From CAVQWT01 sp963717705 (lineage in GTDB: Bacteria > Pseudomonadota > Gammaproteobacteria > Burkholderiales > Casimicrobiaceae): a stretch of 64,000 bases of DNA. The translations under genes were made by a program, and so were the position numbers. Within the stretch, counting starts at the first letter, position 1; every line of letters starts with the position of its first letter. Shown one piece after another: positions 56,236-64,000 of this stretch. Below the pieces are notes generated by a model. The model was given only the letters and a program-made list of their open reading frames with translations, was not told the DNA's origin and ran no database searches. The stretch is taken from positions 186,001 to 250,000 of the forward strand of contig CAVQWT010000004.1 in NCBI GenBank assembly GCA_963717705.1, written 5' to 3'.

Positions 56236-56931
56236 ATGATCGATCTCTACTACTGGACCACGCCCAACGGGCACAAGATCACGATCTTCCTCGAGGAGGC
56301 GGGGCTCGCCTACACGATCAGGCCCGTCAACATCTCGAAGGGCGAACAGTTCGACGCCGAGGTCCTGGAGATCACGCCCAACAACAGGATACCGGCGATC
56401 GTCGACCACGCGCCGGCCGACGGCGGCGCGCCGCTGTCGGTGTTCGAATCGGGCGCGATCCTGATGTATCTCGGCCAGAAGACGGGGCGATTCGTGCCGA
56501 CCGACTTCCGCGCGCGCGTCCAGTGCGTCGAGTGGCTGTTCTGGCAGATGGGCGGGCTCGGGCCGATGGCCGGGCAGAATCACCACTTCAACCTGTATGC
56601 GCCGGAGAAGATCCCCTACGCGATCGACCGCTACATCAGGGAAACGGGCCGCCTCTATGCGGTGCTGAACAGGCGGCTCGCGACGCGCGAGTTCATCGCC
56701 GGCGATTACTCGATCGCCGACATGGCGTGCTATCCGTGGATCCAGCCCGAGCGACAACAGCAGGACATGGCGGGTCTCCCGCACCTCGCGCGCTGGAAGG
56801 AGGCGATCGCCGCGCGGCCTGCGGTGCAGCGTGCCTACCTGGTGGCGAAGACGATCAACACGCAGCCGTCGGTCGCCGACGCCAAGGCGCGGCAGCTGCT
56901 GTTCGGGCAGGACAGGAACACCGTCCGCTGA
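56236..56931 (+). CDS. Glutathione S-transferase, Nu-class (YfcG-like)
   Basis: A 231-residue GST. The thioredoxin-like half opens MIDLYYWTTPNGHKITIFLE, where the Thr-Pro-Asn signature replaces the catalytic Ser/Tyr, as in YfcG/YghU Nu-class enzymes that act as disulfide reductases with glutathione. RIPAIVD and FESGAILMYLG complete the glutathione site, and a helical C-terminal domain follows. It ends the MFS-SDR-GST group. Confidence 0.92.
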   Translation: MIDLYYWTTPNGHKITIFLEEAGLAYTIRPVNISKGEQFDAEVLEITPNNRIPAIVDHAPADGGAPLSVFESGAILMYLGQKTGRFVPTDFRARVQCVEWLFWQMGGLGPMAGQNHHFNLYAPEKIPYAIDRYIRETGRLYAVLNRRLATREFIAGDYSIADMACYPWIQPERQQQDMAGLPHLARWKEAIAARPAVQRAYLVAKTINTQPSVADAKARQLLFGQDRNTVR

Positions 56932-56955
56932 CCGTTTGCTTGCCCCGGTCGCGGG

Positions 56956-56977
56956 CAGCGCGCCCTGACGCGCGCTG
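56956..56977. terminator. GC-rich hairpin between GST and ttcA
   Basis: CAGCGCGC and GCGCGCTG form a perfect 8-bp stem with a 6-base loop, 25 bp after the GST stop in the spacer between two convergent genes. No T-tract follows on either strand, so it could be a factor-dependent or weak bidirectional terminator. Confidence 0.35.
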
Positions 56978-57105
56978 TCGGCCGCCCCTCGCTGTCCTGC
57001 GGGGACCTGGCTCCGGGCGAATGCTCAACCCACGAGCAATCGTCCGGAGCCACCCGCGACGGACCGCGCGGCCTCGAGGCGCGCATCAGGGCGCGCCGCC
57101 CGCGG

Positions 57106-58059
57106 TCAGCCGTCGTCGCGCGTCGCGATCCGGATCGGGCCGAAGGACGAGCCGATGCCGGCCGCCGCGGCGTCGGCCGCGCGTTCGAGCTCGGGATCGA
57201 CGTCGAACGCGGTGTCGCCGTCCGGGCTGGGCACGCCGGTCGCGCGCACTGCGGCGAAATCGAACAGCTTGCGGTCGAGGAGGTGCGACGGCGCGACGGT
57301 GCCCATGGCGTTGAAGATCGAGTCGAGGCGGCCCGGGTGCTTCCGCTCCCACTCGCGCAGCATCGCGGAAACCTGCCTGCGCTGCAGGTGTTCCTGCGAC
57401 CCGCACAGGTTGCAGGGGATGATCGGGAACCGCATCGCCTCGGCGTAGCGCGCGAGGTCGCGTTCGCGCACGTACGCGAGCGGACGGATCACGACGTGCC
57501 GGCCGTCGTCGGACGCGAGCTTCGGCGGCATCGTCTTCAGCTTGCCGCCGAAGAACAGGTTGAGGAAGAACGTCGCGAGGATGTCGTCGCGGTGGTGGCC
57601 GAGCGCGATCTTGGTCGCGCCCAGCTCGCCTGCGACGCGGTAGAGCGCGCCGCGCCGCAGCCGGGAGCAGAGCGAGCACATCGTTCCGCCTTCGGGGATG
57701 AGGCGCTTGACGACGCTGTAGGTGTCCTGCTGCTCGATCCGGTGGCGCACTCCGCGCGCGGCGAGGTAGCGGGGGAGCACGTCGGCCGGGAAGTCCGGCT
57801 GCTTCTGGTCGAGATTGACGGCGATGATCTCGAACGACAGCGGCGCGCGCGACTGCAGCGACAACAGGATGTCGAGCAGGCCGTAGCTGTCCTTGCCGCC
57901 GGACAGGCAGACCATCACCCGGTCGCCGTCCTCGATCATGCCGTAGTCGCCGATCGCCTCGCCGACGAGGCGGCGCAGCCGCTTCTTCAGCTTGTTGGTC
58001 TCGAACTCGGCCTTGCGCGGGTCGCGCGCAGGCACCGGCGGCGGGTCGAGCGGCGTCAC
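57106..58059 (-). CDS. ttcA: tRNA 2-thiocytidine synthetase TtcA
   Basis: A 317-residue enzyme that thiolates cytidine 32 in tRNA. The ATP PP-loop is SGGKDS at residues 53-58. The cluster-binding cysteines are in MCSLCSRLRRG and CNLCGSQ, and the family block GHHRDDILATFFLN is intact. Length and opening are typical of betaproteobacterial TtcA. It converges on the GST gene and is divergent from parA. Confidence 0.96.
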   Translation of the reverse strand: MTPLDPPPVPARDPRKAEFETNKLKKRLRRLVGEAIGDYGMIEDGDRVMVCLSGGKDSYGLLDILLSLQSRAPLSFEIIAVNLDQKQPDFPADVLPRYLAARGVRHRIEQQDTYSVVKRLIPEGGTMCSLCSRLRRGALYRVAGELGATKIALGHHRDDILATFFLNLFFGGKLKTMPPKLASDDGRHVVIRPLAYVRERDLARYAEAMRFPIIPCNLCGSQEHLQRRQVSAMLREWERKHPGRLDSIFNAMGTVAPSHLLDRKLFDFAAVRATGVPSPDGDTAFDVDPELERAADAAAAGIGSSFGPIRIATRDDG

Positions 58060-58316
58060 CGGGGCGCGTCCCTGCGCGCCGGCGTTGCGGCGTCGGGCGG
58101 TGCGGTGATAGGGGTTCGGGTCATGGCAAATCCGGAGCGAAGCTGCGGATGCGAAGGTTACCGCAGTCGGGCCCGGGCGTCAGCGGCTCCGGTTCCGTTG
58201 TCCCGGCGCCGCCGCCGCCCGGGTCCGCGCGCGGCCCGAACCGGCGGATGGGGGAAGGCGTCGCGGCAGGGCGCCGTTTTGGCGCTACCATCCCCAGCTT
58301 CGACCCGGAGGAGCGA

Positions 58317-58955
58317 ATGCAGACCATCCTAGTTGCCAACCCCAAGGGGGGCAGCGGCAAGACCACGCTGGCGACCAACGTCGCCGGATGGCTTGCCGGC
58401 AAGCGCCAGCGCGTCGCGCTGTCGGACCACGACCCGCAGCAGTCGTCGACGCAGTGGCTGGCGCGGCGACCGGCGCTGTTCCCGCGGATCGCGGGGATGG
58501 GTGCCGACGCGAGGCGCAAGGACCTGGAGGCCGTGTCGGCGGAGTGGGTGGTGGTCGACAGTCCGGCGGGCCTGCACGGCGAGGACCTGCGCCACGCGAT
58601 CGGGCACGCCGACGTCATGCTGGTGCCCTTGTCGCCGTCGGCCTACGACATGGTCGCCACCCAGCGCTTCCTCGATTCGATCGCCGGCTGGAAAGGCGTG
58701 CGCAAGGGCACGCTGGCGATCGCGCTGGTCGCCATGCGCGTCGACGCGCGCACGCGCAGCGCCGCGGAACTCGACGCCTTCCTGGCCGGTTGGGACTTCC
58801 CGCTGGTGACGCACCTGCGGGACACGCAGGTCTATATTCACTGCGCGCGCGACGGCGCGTCGGTATTCGACCTGCCGCGCTCGCGCGCCGAGCAGGACTG
58901 GGAGCAGTGGAAGCCGCTGGCGCGCTGGATCGCGCGCCAGGCGAAGGCAGCGTAG
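58317..58955 (+). CDS. Orphan ParA-family ATPase
   Basis: A 212-residue Walker-type ATPase. The deviant Walker A is KGGSGKTT at 10-17, Walker A' is DHDPQQSS and the switch region is VVVDSPAGLHG. The short form without an N-terminal DNA-binding part is like the ParA/MipZ/McdA orphans that position cellular cargo. No ParB-like partner is nearby. GGAGGAGCG precedes the ATG. The RlmN paralogue follows by 25 bp, so the two may be co-transcribed. Confidence 0.9.
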   Translation: MQTILVANPKGGSGKTTLATNVAGWLAGKRQRVALSDHDPQQSSTQWLARRPALFPRIAGMGADARRKDLEAVSAEWVVVDSPAGLHGEDLRHAIGHADVMLVPLSPSAYDMVATQRFLDSIAGWKGVRKGTLAIALVAMRVDARTRSAAELDAFLAGWDFPLVTHLRDTQVYIHCARDGASVFDLPRSRAEQDWEQWKPLARWIARQAKAA

Positions 58956-58980
58956 CGGCTGCGCGGCGCGGATCGGCCCC

Positions 58981-60105
58981 ATGGAGCAGCGCGCAGCGCG
59001 AGACCCGCCGCCGGCCCTTAGGGCGGGCGACGCCCGGCAGCCCGGGGCGGAGGCGCCCGCACCGGGGTGGCTTGCGCACGTCGGTGACCTGCGCGACCGG
59101 CTGCGCGCCGAGGGCGCGAGGCCGTGCCACGAGCAGGCGGTGCTGCGCGCGTGGACGCACGCGCGGCCGCTGCACAGCGGGTCGCGCCCGCCCGGGGACT
59201 TCCTGCCGCGATCGCTGCGCGCCGCGCTGCCCGCCGTCGCGGCGCAGCTCGATGCCGTCGCGCGTCTCGATTCGCGGCATGCCGGCGGCGACGGCTCCGA
59301 GCGCCTGCTGGTCGCGCTGGCCGACGGCCGGACCGTCGAGAGCGTGCTGCTGCCGCGCGACGGCCTGTGCGTGTCGACGCAGGTCGGCTGCGCCGTCGGC
59401 TGCGTCTTCTGCATGACCGGCCGCGACGGCCTGCAGCGTCACCTCGGCAGCGCGGAGATCGTCGCCCAGGTCGTGCTCGCGCGTTCGCTGCGCGCCGTCC
59501 GGAAGGTCGTTTTCATGGGGATGGGCGAGCCGGCCCACAACATCGACGCGGTCCTGGAAGCGATCGAGGTCCTCGGCGCCGAGGGCGCCGTCGGCCACAA
59601 GAGCCTCGTGTTCTCGACGGTCGGCGACCGGCGGGTGTTCGAGCGGCTGCCGCTGGGGACCGTGAAGCCCGCGCTTGCGCTGTCGCTGCATTCGACGTTC
59701 GCGCAACGGCGCGCGGAGCTGCTGCCGCGTGCGGCGCGCATCGATCCCGCCGAGCTGGTCGAGCTGGGCGAGCGCTACGCGCGCACGACCGGCTATCCGA
59801 TCCAGTACCAGTGGACGCTGCTCGACGGGATCAACGACGGCGACGACGAGATGGACGGTATCGTCGCGCTGCTCGCGGGAAAGTACGCGGTGATGAACCT
59901 GATCCCGTACAACGCGGTCGCCGGCCTCGGGTTCAACCGTCCCGCGGCGGACCGGGCGGCGGCGATGGCGAGGCGCCTGTGCGAGCGCGGTGTCCTCGCC
60001 AAGCTGCGCCAGTCGGCGGGCCAGGACGTCGAAGGCGCGTGCGGCCAGTTGCGGGCGCGCGTGATGACGTTCGTTCCGCCGCGCGCGCCGCAGGGTTTCA
60101 GCTGA
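58981..60105 (+). CDS. RlmN-family radical SAM methyltransferase, paralogue
   Basis: A 374-residue protein of the RlmN/Cfr family. The radical SAM cluster motif is CAVGCVFC near residues 136-143, MGMGEPAHN is the SAM-binding block, and the accepting cysteine is in GQDVEGACGQL near 352-362. The catalytic set for C2 methylation of adenosine in RNA is therefore complete. The sequence differs from housekeeping RlmN in the N-terminal part (Ala/Arg-rich, residues 1-30) and after the cluster (MTGRDGLQR), so it is likely a second copy with another RNA site. Its 3' end overlaps the Popeye-like gene by 8 bp, convergent. Confidence 0.85.
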   Translation: MEQRAARDPPPALRAGDARQPGAEAPAPGWLAHVGDLRDRLRAEGARPCHEQAVLRAWTHARPLHSGSRPPGDFLPRSLRAALPAVAAQLDAVARLDSRHAGGDGSERLLVALADGRTVESVLLPRDGLCVSTQVGCAVGCVFCMTGRDGLQRHLGSAEIVAQVVLARSLRAVRKVVFMGMGEPAHNIDAVLEAIEVLGAEGAVGHKSLVFSTVGDRRVFERLPLGTVKPALALSLHSTFAQRRAELLPRAARIDPAELVELGERYARTTGYPIQYQWTLLDGINDGDDEMDGIVALLAGKYAVMNLIPYNAVAGLGFNRPAADRAAAMARRLCERGVLAKLRQSAGQDVEGACGQLRARVMTFVPPRAPQGFS

Positions 60106-60796
60106 CGGCCTCGCCGGGCGGCGTCCCTGCGGAGTTGTTCCGGTTGACCTTCTGCATCAGGTCGCGGCCGACGACGTGGTTGATCGAGGACGCGACGACC
60201 TTGTCGCTGTCGACCAGTGCGCGCAGTTTCGGCATGTCGAAGACGAAGGCCCGCACCGACTTTCCGACGATTACCGTGGCCGACGCCGGCTCGCCGGAAA
60301 GAAAGGCCATCTCGCCGCACAGCGTGCCGGGATGCAGCTGGGCGACCGCCCGGTCGTCGACCTCGACGCGCGCGGAGCCCGCGCACAGCAGCATCAGCTC
60401 CGCGACCGGCTGCCCCTGTTGCGTGAGCCGGGCCCCTGCTTCGACGTCGCGCCAATGCCCGACCGCGACCAGGCGGGACAGCTGTGCGTCGTCGAGACCC
60501 GCAAAGGCGCCCTGGCGCAGCAGCGCCACGTCGGTCATGCCGCGCAGCTTCATCCGTTCGCGGACCAGCCGATGGATCTGGTAGACGTTGATCAGCACGA
60601 AGATCACGCACCACGCGATCCCCGTGTACAAGTCCCCGCCGGAGAGCGAGAAGTACGCGATCTCGAACGTGAGCCCCAGCACCGCCATCACCCGCAGCCA
60701 GTAGATGGAGGTCGCGTAATAGGAAATGGCGAGCAGGACGTACGAGGCGTGGCCCGCGAGGTCGCGCAGGCTGAAGTAGTCGGCGAGCTGTTCCAT
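60098..60796 (-). CDS. Popeye-like protein: three membrane helices and cyclic-nucleotide-binding fold
   Basis: A 232-residue protein. Three membrane helices lie at about 15-28, 31-50 and 56-74, the last with WCVIFVLINVYQIHRLVRER as in Popeye (POPDC) proteins, then a cyclic-nucleotide-binding beta barrel (about 92-200). The phosphate-binding cassette is GEMAFLSGEPASATVIV (161-177), in which the arginine that normally holds the cyclic phosphate (PRxAT) is alanine. The ligand may thus be altered or absent. Known vertebrate Popeye proteins bind cAMP; bacterial ones are little studied. No signal peptide; start chosen at 60796. Confidence 0.8.
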   Translation of the reverse strand: MEQLADYFSLRDLAGHASYVLLAISYYATSIYWLRVMAVLGLTFEIAYFSLSGGDLYTGIAWCVIFVLINVYQIHRLVRERMKLRGMTDVALLRQGAFAGLDDAQLSRLVAVGHWRDVEAGARLTQQGQPVAELMLLCAGSARVEVDDRAVAQLHPGTLCGEMAFLSGEPASATVIVGKSVRAFVFDMPKLRALVDSDKVVASSINHVVGRDLMQKVNRNNSAGTPPGEAVS

Positions 60797-61086
60797 CGAT
60801 CGGGACTCCCTGCGTCGTGGCCGACCGCGACGCAGTTGCGCGCCGCGGGGATGGGCTGGGATCGAGCTGCAGAAGAGCCCCCCGGCCCGGGGGCGTCGTG
60901 TGCGCCGGCGGACGGGGCGACGGCGCAACCCCCGCGCGACGCACCGGATGTTCGATGGGCACCCGCATTGTGCACCGCTTCGGGTGCCGAATCGTCGGCG
61001 GCCCGGAAGTCACCCGGCCCGCGCGTCGGCGGGGCGCGGGCGCGACCGCCCCAAGTGGAGGGCCGCGGCAAGCGGCTGGCGGAATG
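60797..61086. other. Intergenic stretch without recognised gene
   Basis: With the terminator that follows, this makes a 344-bp gap between the Popeye-like gene start and the stop of the repeat lipoprotein. It is GC-rich with several C/G runs. I see no protein-like frame, tRNA or repeat. The segment next to 60797 should hold the promoter of the Popeye-like gene, but no good hexamers are visible. Confidence 0.4.
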
Positions 61087-61115
61087 AAAAACGCCGGCGC
61101 AGAGGCCGGCGTTTT
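61087..61115. terminator. Bidirectional intrinsic terminator
   Basis: GCCGGC arms extended by A and T tracts (AAAAACGCCGGC, 5-base loop, GCCGGCGTTTT) give a strong hairpin that works on both strands. On the minus strand it lies 25 bp after the stop of the Ala/Lys-repeat lipoprotein, whose transcript it should end. Confidence 0.8.
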
Positions 61116-61140
61116 CCGTGCTGCAGGAGAATCGTCGCGA

Positions 61141-61488
61141 TTACTTCTTCGCGGCGTCCTTCGCGGCTTCGACGGCCTTGGCGGCGGCGTCCTTGGTCGC
61201 ATCGCCAGCGGCCTTGGCGGCGTCGGTCGTCGCGGTCGCGGCGGCCTTGGCGGCATCGGTCGTCGCGGCGGCGGCGTCCTTGGCGACTTCCGTCGTCTTG
61301 GCGGCGGCGTCGGCGGTGGCCTTGGCGGCGGCGTCGGCGGTGGCCTTGGCGGCGTCCTTGGTCGCTTCGGCGGCCTTGGTCGCGGCTTCCTTGGCCTTGT
61401 CGGCGGCCTGCTTCGAGTCCTGACCGCAAGCGGCCAGCGTAACGGCGAGGGCCAGCGCGGTCAGCGTGGCAATGGTGCGGTTCGTCAT
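61141..61488 (-). CDS. Ala/Lys-repeat (LEA-like) lipoprotein
   Basis: A 115-residue protein with a lipoprotein signal (hydrophobic 7-19, lipobox TLAAC, Cys21). The mature part is almost wholly Ala, Lys, Thr, Asp and Glu in 11-residue-like repeats such as AAEATKDAAKA and TADAAAKA, which form a long amphipathic helix like group 3 LEA proteins or apolipoprotein-like helices. The DNA shows matching imperfect 21-24 bp repeats. It is probably tethered to a membrane in the periplasm and may protect or bind lipids. GGAGAACACC precedes the ATG. Monocistronic, with its own terminator. Confidence 0.75.
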   Translation of the reverse strand: MTNRTIATLTALALAVTLAACGQDSKQAADKAKEAATKAAEATKDAAKATADAAAKATADAAAKTTEVAKDAAAATTDAAKAAATATTDAAKAAGDATKDAAAKAVEAAKDAAKK

Positions 61489-61562
61489 GGTGTTCTCCGT
61501 GCTTTCTTGATGTGATCGTGGGCGGGTGGCGATCTCATCCATATCGGAGTCGCCAACTGTCA

Positions 61563-61568
61563 AGTATA
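61563..61568 (-). promoter_or_regulatory. Probable -10 of the LEA-like lipoprotein gene
   Basis: On the minus strand TATACT, five of six matches to the -10 consensus, lies about 75 bp upstream of the start in an AT-richer patch; TTGCAG 15 bp before it is a possible, short-spaced -35. A TTGACA sequence just downstream (about 61557-61562) could serve a second promoter but has no good -10. Confidence 0.35.
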
Positions 61569-61752
61569 GCAGCAAATGCCGCACTGCAATATCCCTGTCT
61601 CCCGGGGCTGGCAGAGCGGCCGGTTCGGGCCACCCGGGCGCGGGCACCGGCGGGTGGGGCCGGTGGACGGCGCGGCGGCGAACGCATGCGACCCGTTGCC
61701 GCAGGCCGATCGGCGCGATCGGGCGGTGCCGGTTGGAACCGTCGGGAGGGCG

Positions 61753-62646
61753 TCAACGGCGCCCGTGCAGGCGGCGCTCGTGCAGCGCGAGCGCGATTCC
61801 GCTGGCGACGATGACGGCCATGCCCACGAACGATGCGCCGTCGGGCAGCTGGCCGAACACGGTGTAGCCGTACAGCGTGGCCCACAGCATCTGCAGGTAG
61901 GTGAACGGCGTCAGCAGCGACGCGGGGGCGCGCTGATACGCGTTGATCATCGACCAGTGGCCCAGCCCGGCCAGCAGCCCGAGCAGCACCAGGAGCCCGA
62001 GGTCGCGCGGCGCGAGCGCCGACAGGTCGGTGATCCATGGCAGCGGCAGCGTCAGCGCGACGGTGCCGACCAGCGCGCTGTAGAAGAGCAGCGTGCGCGG
62101 GTCTTCGGCCGCGAGCTTGCGGGTGTAGAGCTGGTAGAGCCCGTTGGTCACCGCCGCGCCCAGCAGCAGCAGCGCCGCCGGGTGGAACACGGCGCTGCCC
62201 GGACGCACCAGCAGCAGCACGCCCAGAAATCCTGCGATGGCGGCCGTCCAGCGCGCCCGCGTCGGCCGCTCGCCCAGCACCGGCCCGGCAAGCACGACGA
62301 CGACGATCGGCGCGAGGAAGGTGATCGCCGAGCCCTCGGCCAGCGGCAGCCACTTGAGTCCGCCGAAAAAGCACAGCGTGGCCGCGAGCAGGAACGACGA
62401 GCGCAGCAGCTGCGCGCCAGGCCGGGTCGTCCGCCAGAAGCCGGGGCCGGCCTGGTGCCATACGAACGGCGTCACCACCAGCATCTGCCCCGCGTAGCGC
62501 GCCCAGACGATGAGCAGCAGCGCATGATCGCGGACGAGCCACTTCGCCGTCGCGTCCAGCGACGACAGGCAGAACCCCGCGAGGACGAACAGCGGCAGCG
62601 CGAGCCGCAGCGGGTGGGCGCCGGGCCCGCCCGCTCCGGCGGTCAC
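61753..62646 (-). CDS. EamA/DMT family transporter
   Basis: A 297-residue protein with ten predicted membrane helices in two EamA repeats of five, as in the drug/metabolite transporter superfamily (RhaT/YdcZ-like permeases). The conserved loop LKWLPLAEGSAITFLAPIVV near residue 97-116 is the first-repeat signature, and INAYQRAPASLLTPFTYLQM is its second-repeat counterpart. Substrate unknown. It follows the aconitase gene by 28 bp on the same strand and may share its transcript. Confidence 0.92.
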   Translation of the reverse strand: MTAGAGGPGAHPLRLALPLFVLAGFCLSSLDATAKWLVRDHALLLIVWARYAGQMLVVTPFVWHQAGPGFWRTTRPGAQLLRSSFLLAATLCFFGGLKWLPLAEGSAITFLAPIVVVVLAGPVLGERPTRARWTAAIAGFLGVLLLVRPGSAVFHPAALLLLGAAVTNGLYQLYTRKLAAEDPRTLLFYSALVGTVALTLPLPWITDLSALAPRDLGLLVLLGLLAGLGHWSMINAYQRAPASLLTPFTYLQMLWATLYGYTVFGQLPDGASFVGMAVIVASGIALALHERRLHGRR

Positions 62647-62674
62647 GCGGCCCCGATCCGTCTCCCCCGGGGCG

Positions 62675-64000
<1,326 letters not shown>

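Noticed and set aside
58060..58316. Possible tRNA in the ttcA-parA spacer
   Set aside because: A GGTTCGGGTC string resembles a T-loop, but no acceptor or anticodon stem can be paired.

Overview
The window is 64 kb of very GC-rich (about 70%), densely coded bacterial chromosome. The gene set fits a betaproteobacterium, probably Burkholderiales or a relative: class Ia ribonucleotide reductase, TtcA, YaeQ, DUF3301, a QseB/QseC-type two-component pair, a soluble NAD-reducing hydrogenase and a 1,182-codon-class indolepyruvate ferredoxin oxidoreductase. No 16S gene or clade-specific marker is present, so the assignment is an inference. I see no rRNA, tRNA, CRISPR array, prophage or intact insertion sequence.

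Layout. 0.1-4.7 kb: small membrane and oxidoreductase genes, then a run of three odd genes (a DUF2628/pilin-like fusion, an N-acetylglutamate kinase-like protein with both catalytic lysines changed to arginine, a spermidine-synthase-like protein). 5-10 kb: katG with an OxyR-like site, yaeQ, a secreted DUF5648 protein, and two gene remnants (beta-propeller lyase, aldo/keto reductase). 10-14 kb: MoxR ATPase-DUF58-VWA operon plus a trypsin-like protease. 14-22.5 kb: MenA-like prenyltransferase, serC-serA, an ABC exporter, DUF3301, a phospholipase D-type lipoprotein and an exported peroxiredoxin. 22.5-27.7 kb: tightly overlapping hoxFUYHW operon (NAD-reducing [NiFe] hydrogenase). 27.8-30.3 kb: exported PQQ-propeller/SLH protein. 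30.5-35.6 kb: nrdA-DUF2442-nrdB under a promoter with two NrdR-type boxes. 35.8-41.7 kb: a broken DNA-repair module, frameshifted pdeM and lhr-type helicase, separated by OtnI-like isomerase, thioesterase and SDR genes and bounded in part by inverted 20-bp repeats. 41.8-48 kb: prolyl oligopeptidase and indolepyruvate oxidoreductase, then a short MITE-like element. 48.1-49.8 kb: SPFH/DUF1648/ribbon-helix-helix operon with a strong palindromic operator. 50-54 kb: envelope-stress group msrB-RR-HK-degP. 54-57 kb: MFS-SDR-GST. 57-61.5 kb: ttcA, an orphan ParA, an RlmN paralogue, a Popeye-like membrane/cNMP-fold protein, and an Ala/Lys-repeat lipoprotein. 61.7-64 kb: EamA transporter and the 3' part of aconitase.

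Together this is mostly core metabolism (serine, deoxynucleotides, TCA cycle, H2/NADH redox) with oxidative and envelope stress defence. The most unusual signals are: (1) a short inverted repeat (core GGGGTCAGGT) present four times, which supplies the stop codon and last residues of two unrelated genes and brackets two segments; (2) the ArgB-like protein with Arg at both catalytic Lys positions; (3) the pilin-type disulfide tail fused to a DUF2628 membrane domain; (4) the Popeye-like protein; and (5) the SPFH operon encoding its own ribbon-helix-helix protein behind a palindromic promoter. Start sites were chosen from ribosome-binding sites, overlaps and family alignment from memory; no database search was run.
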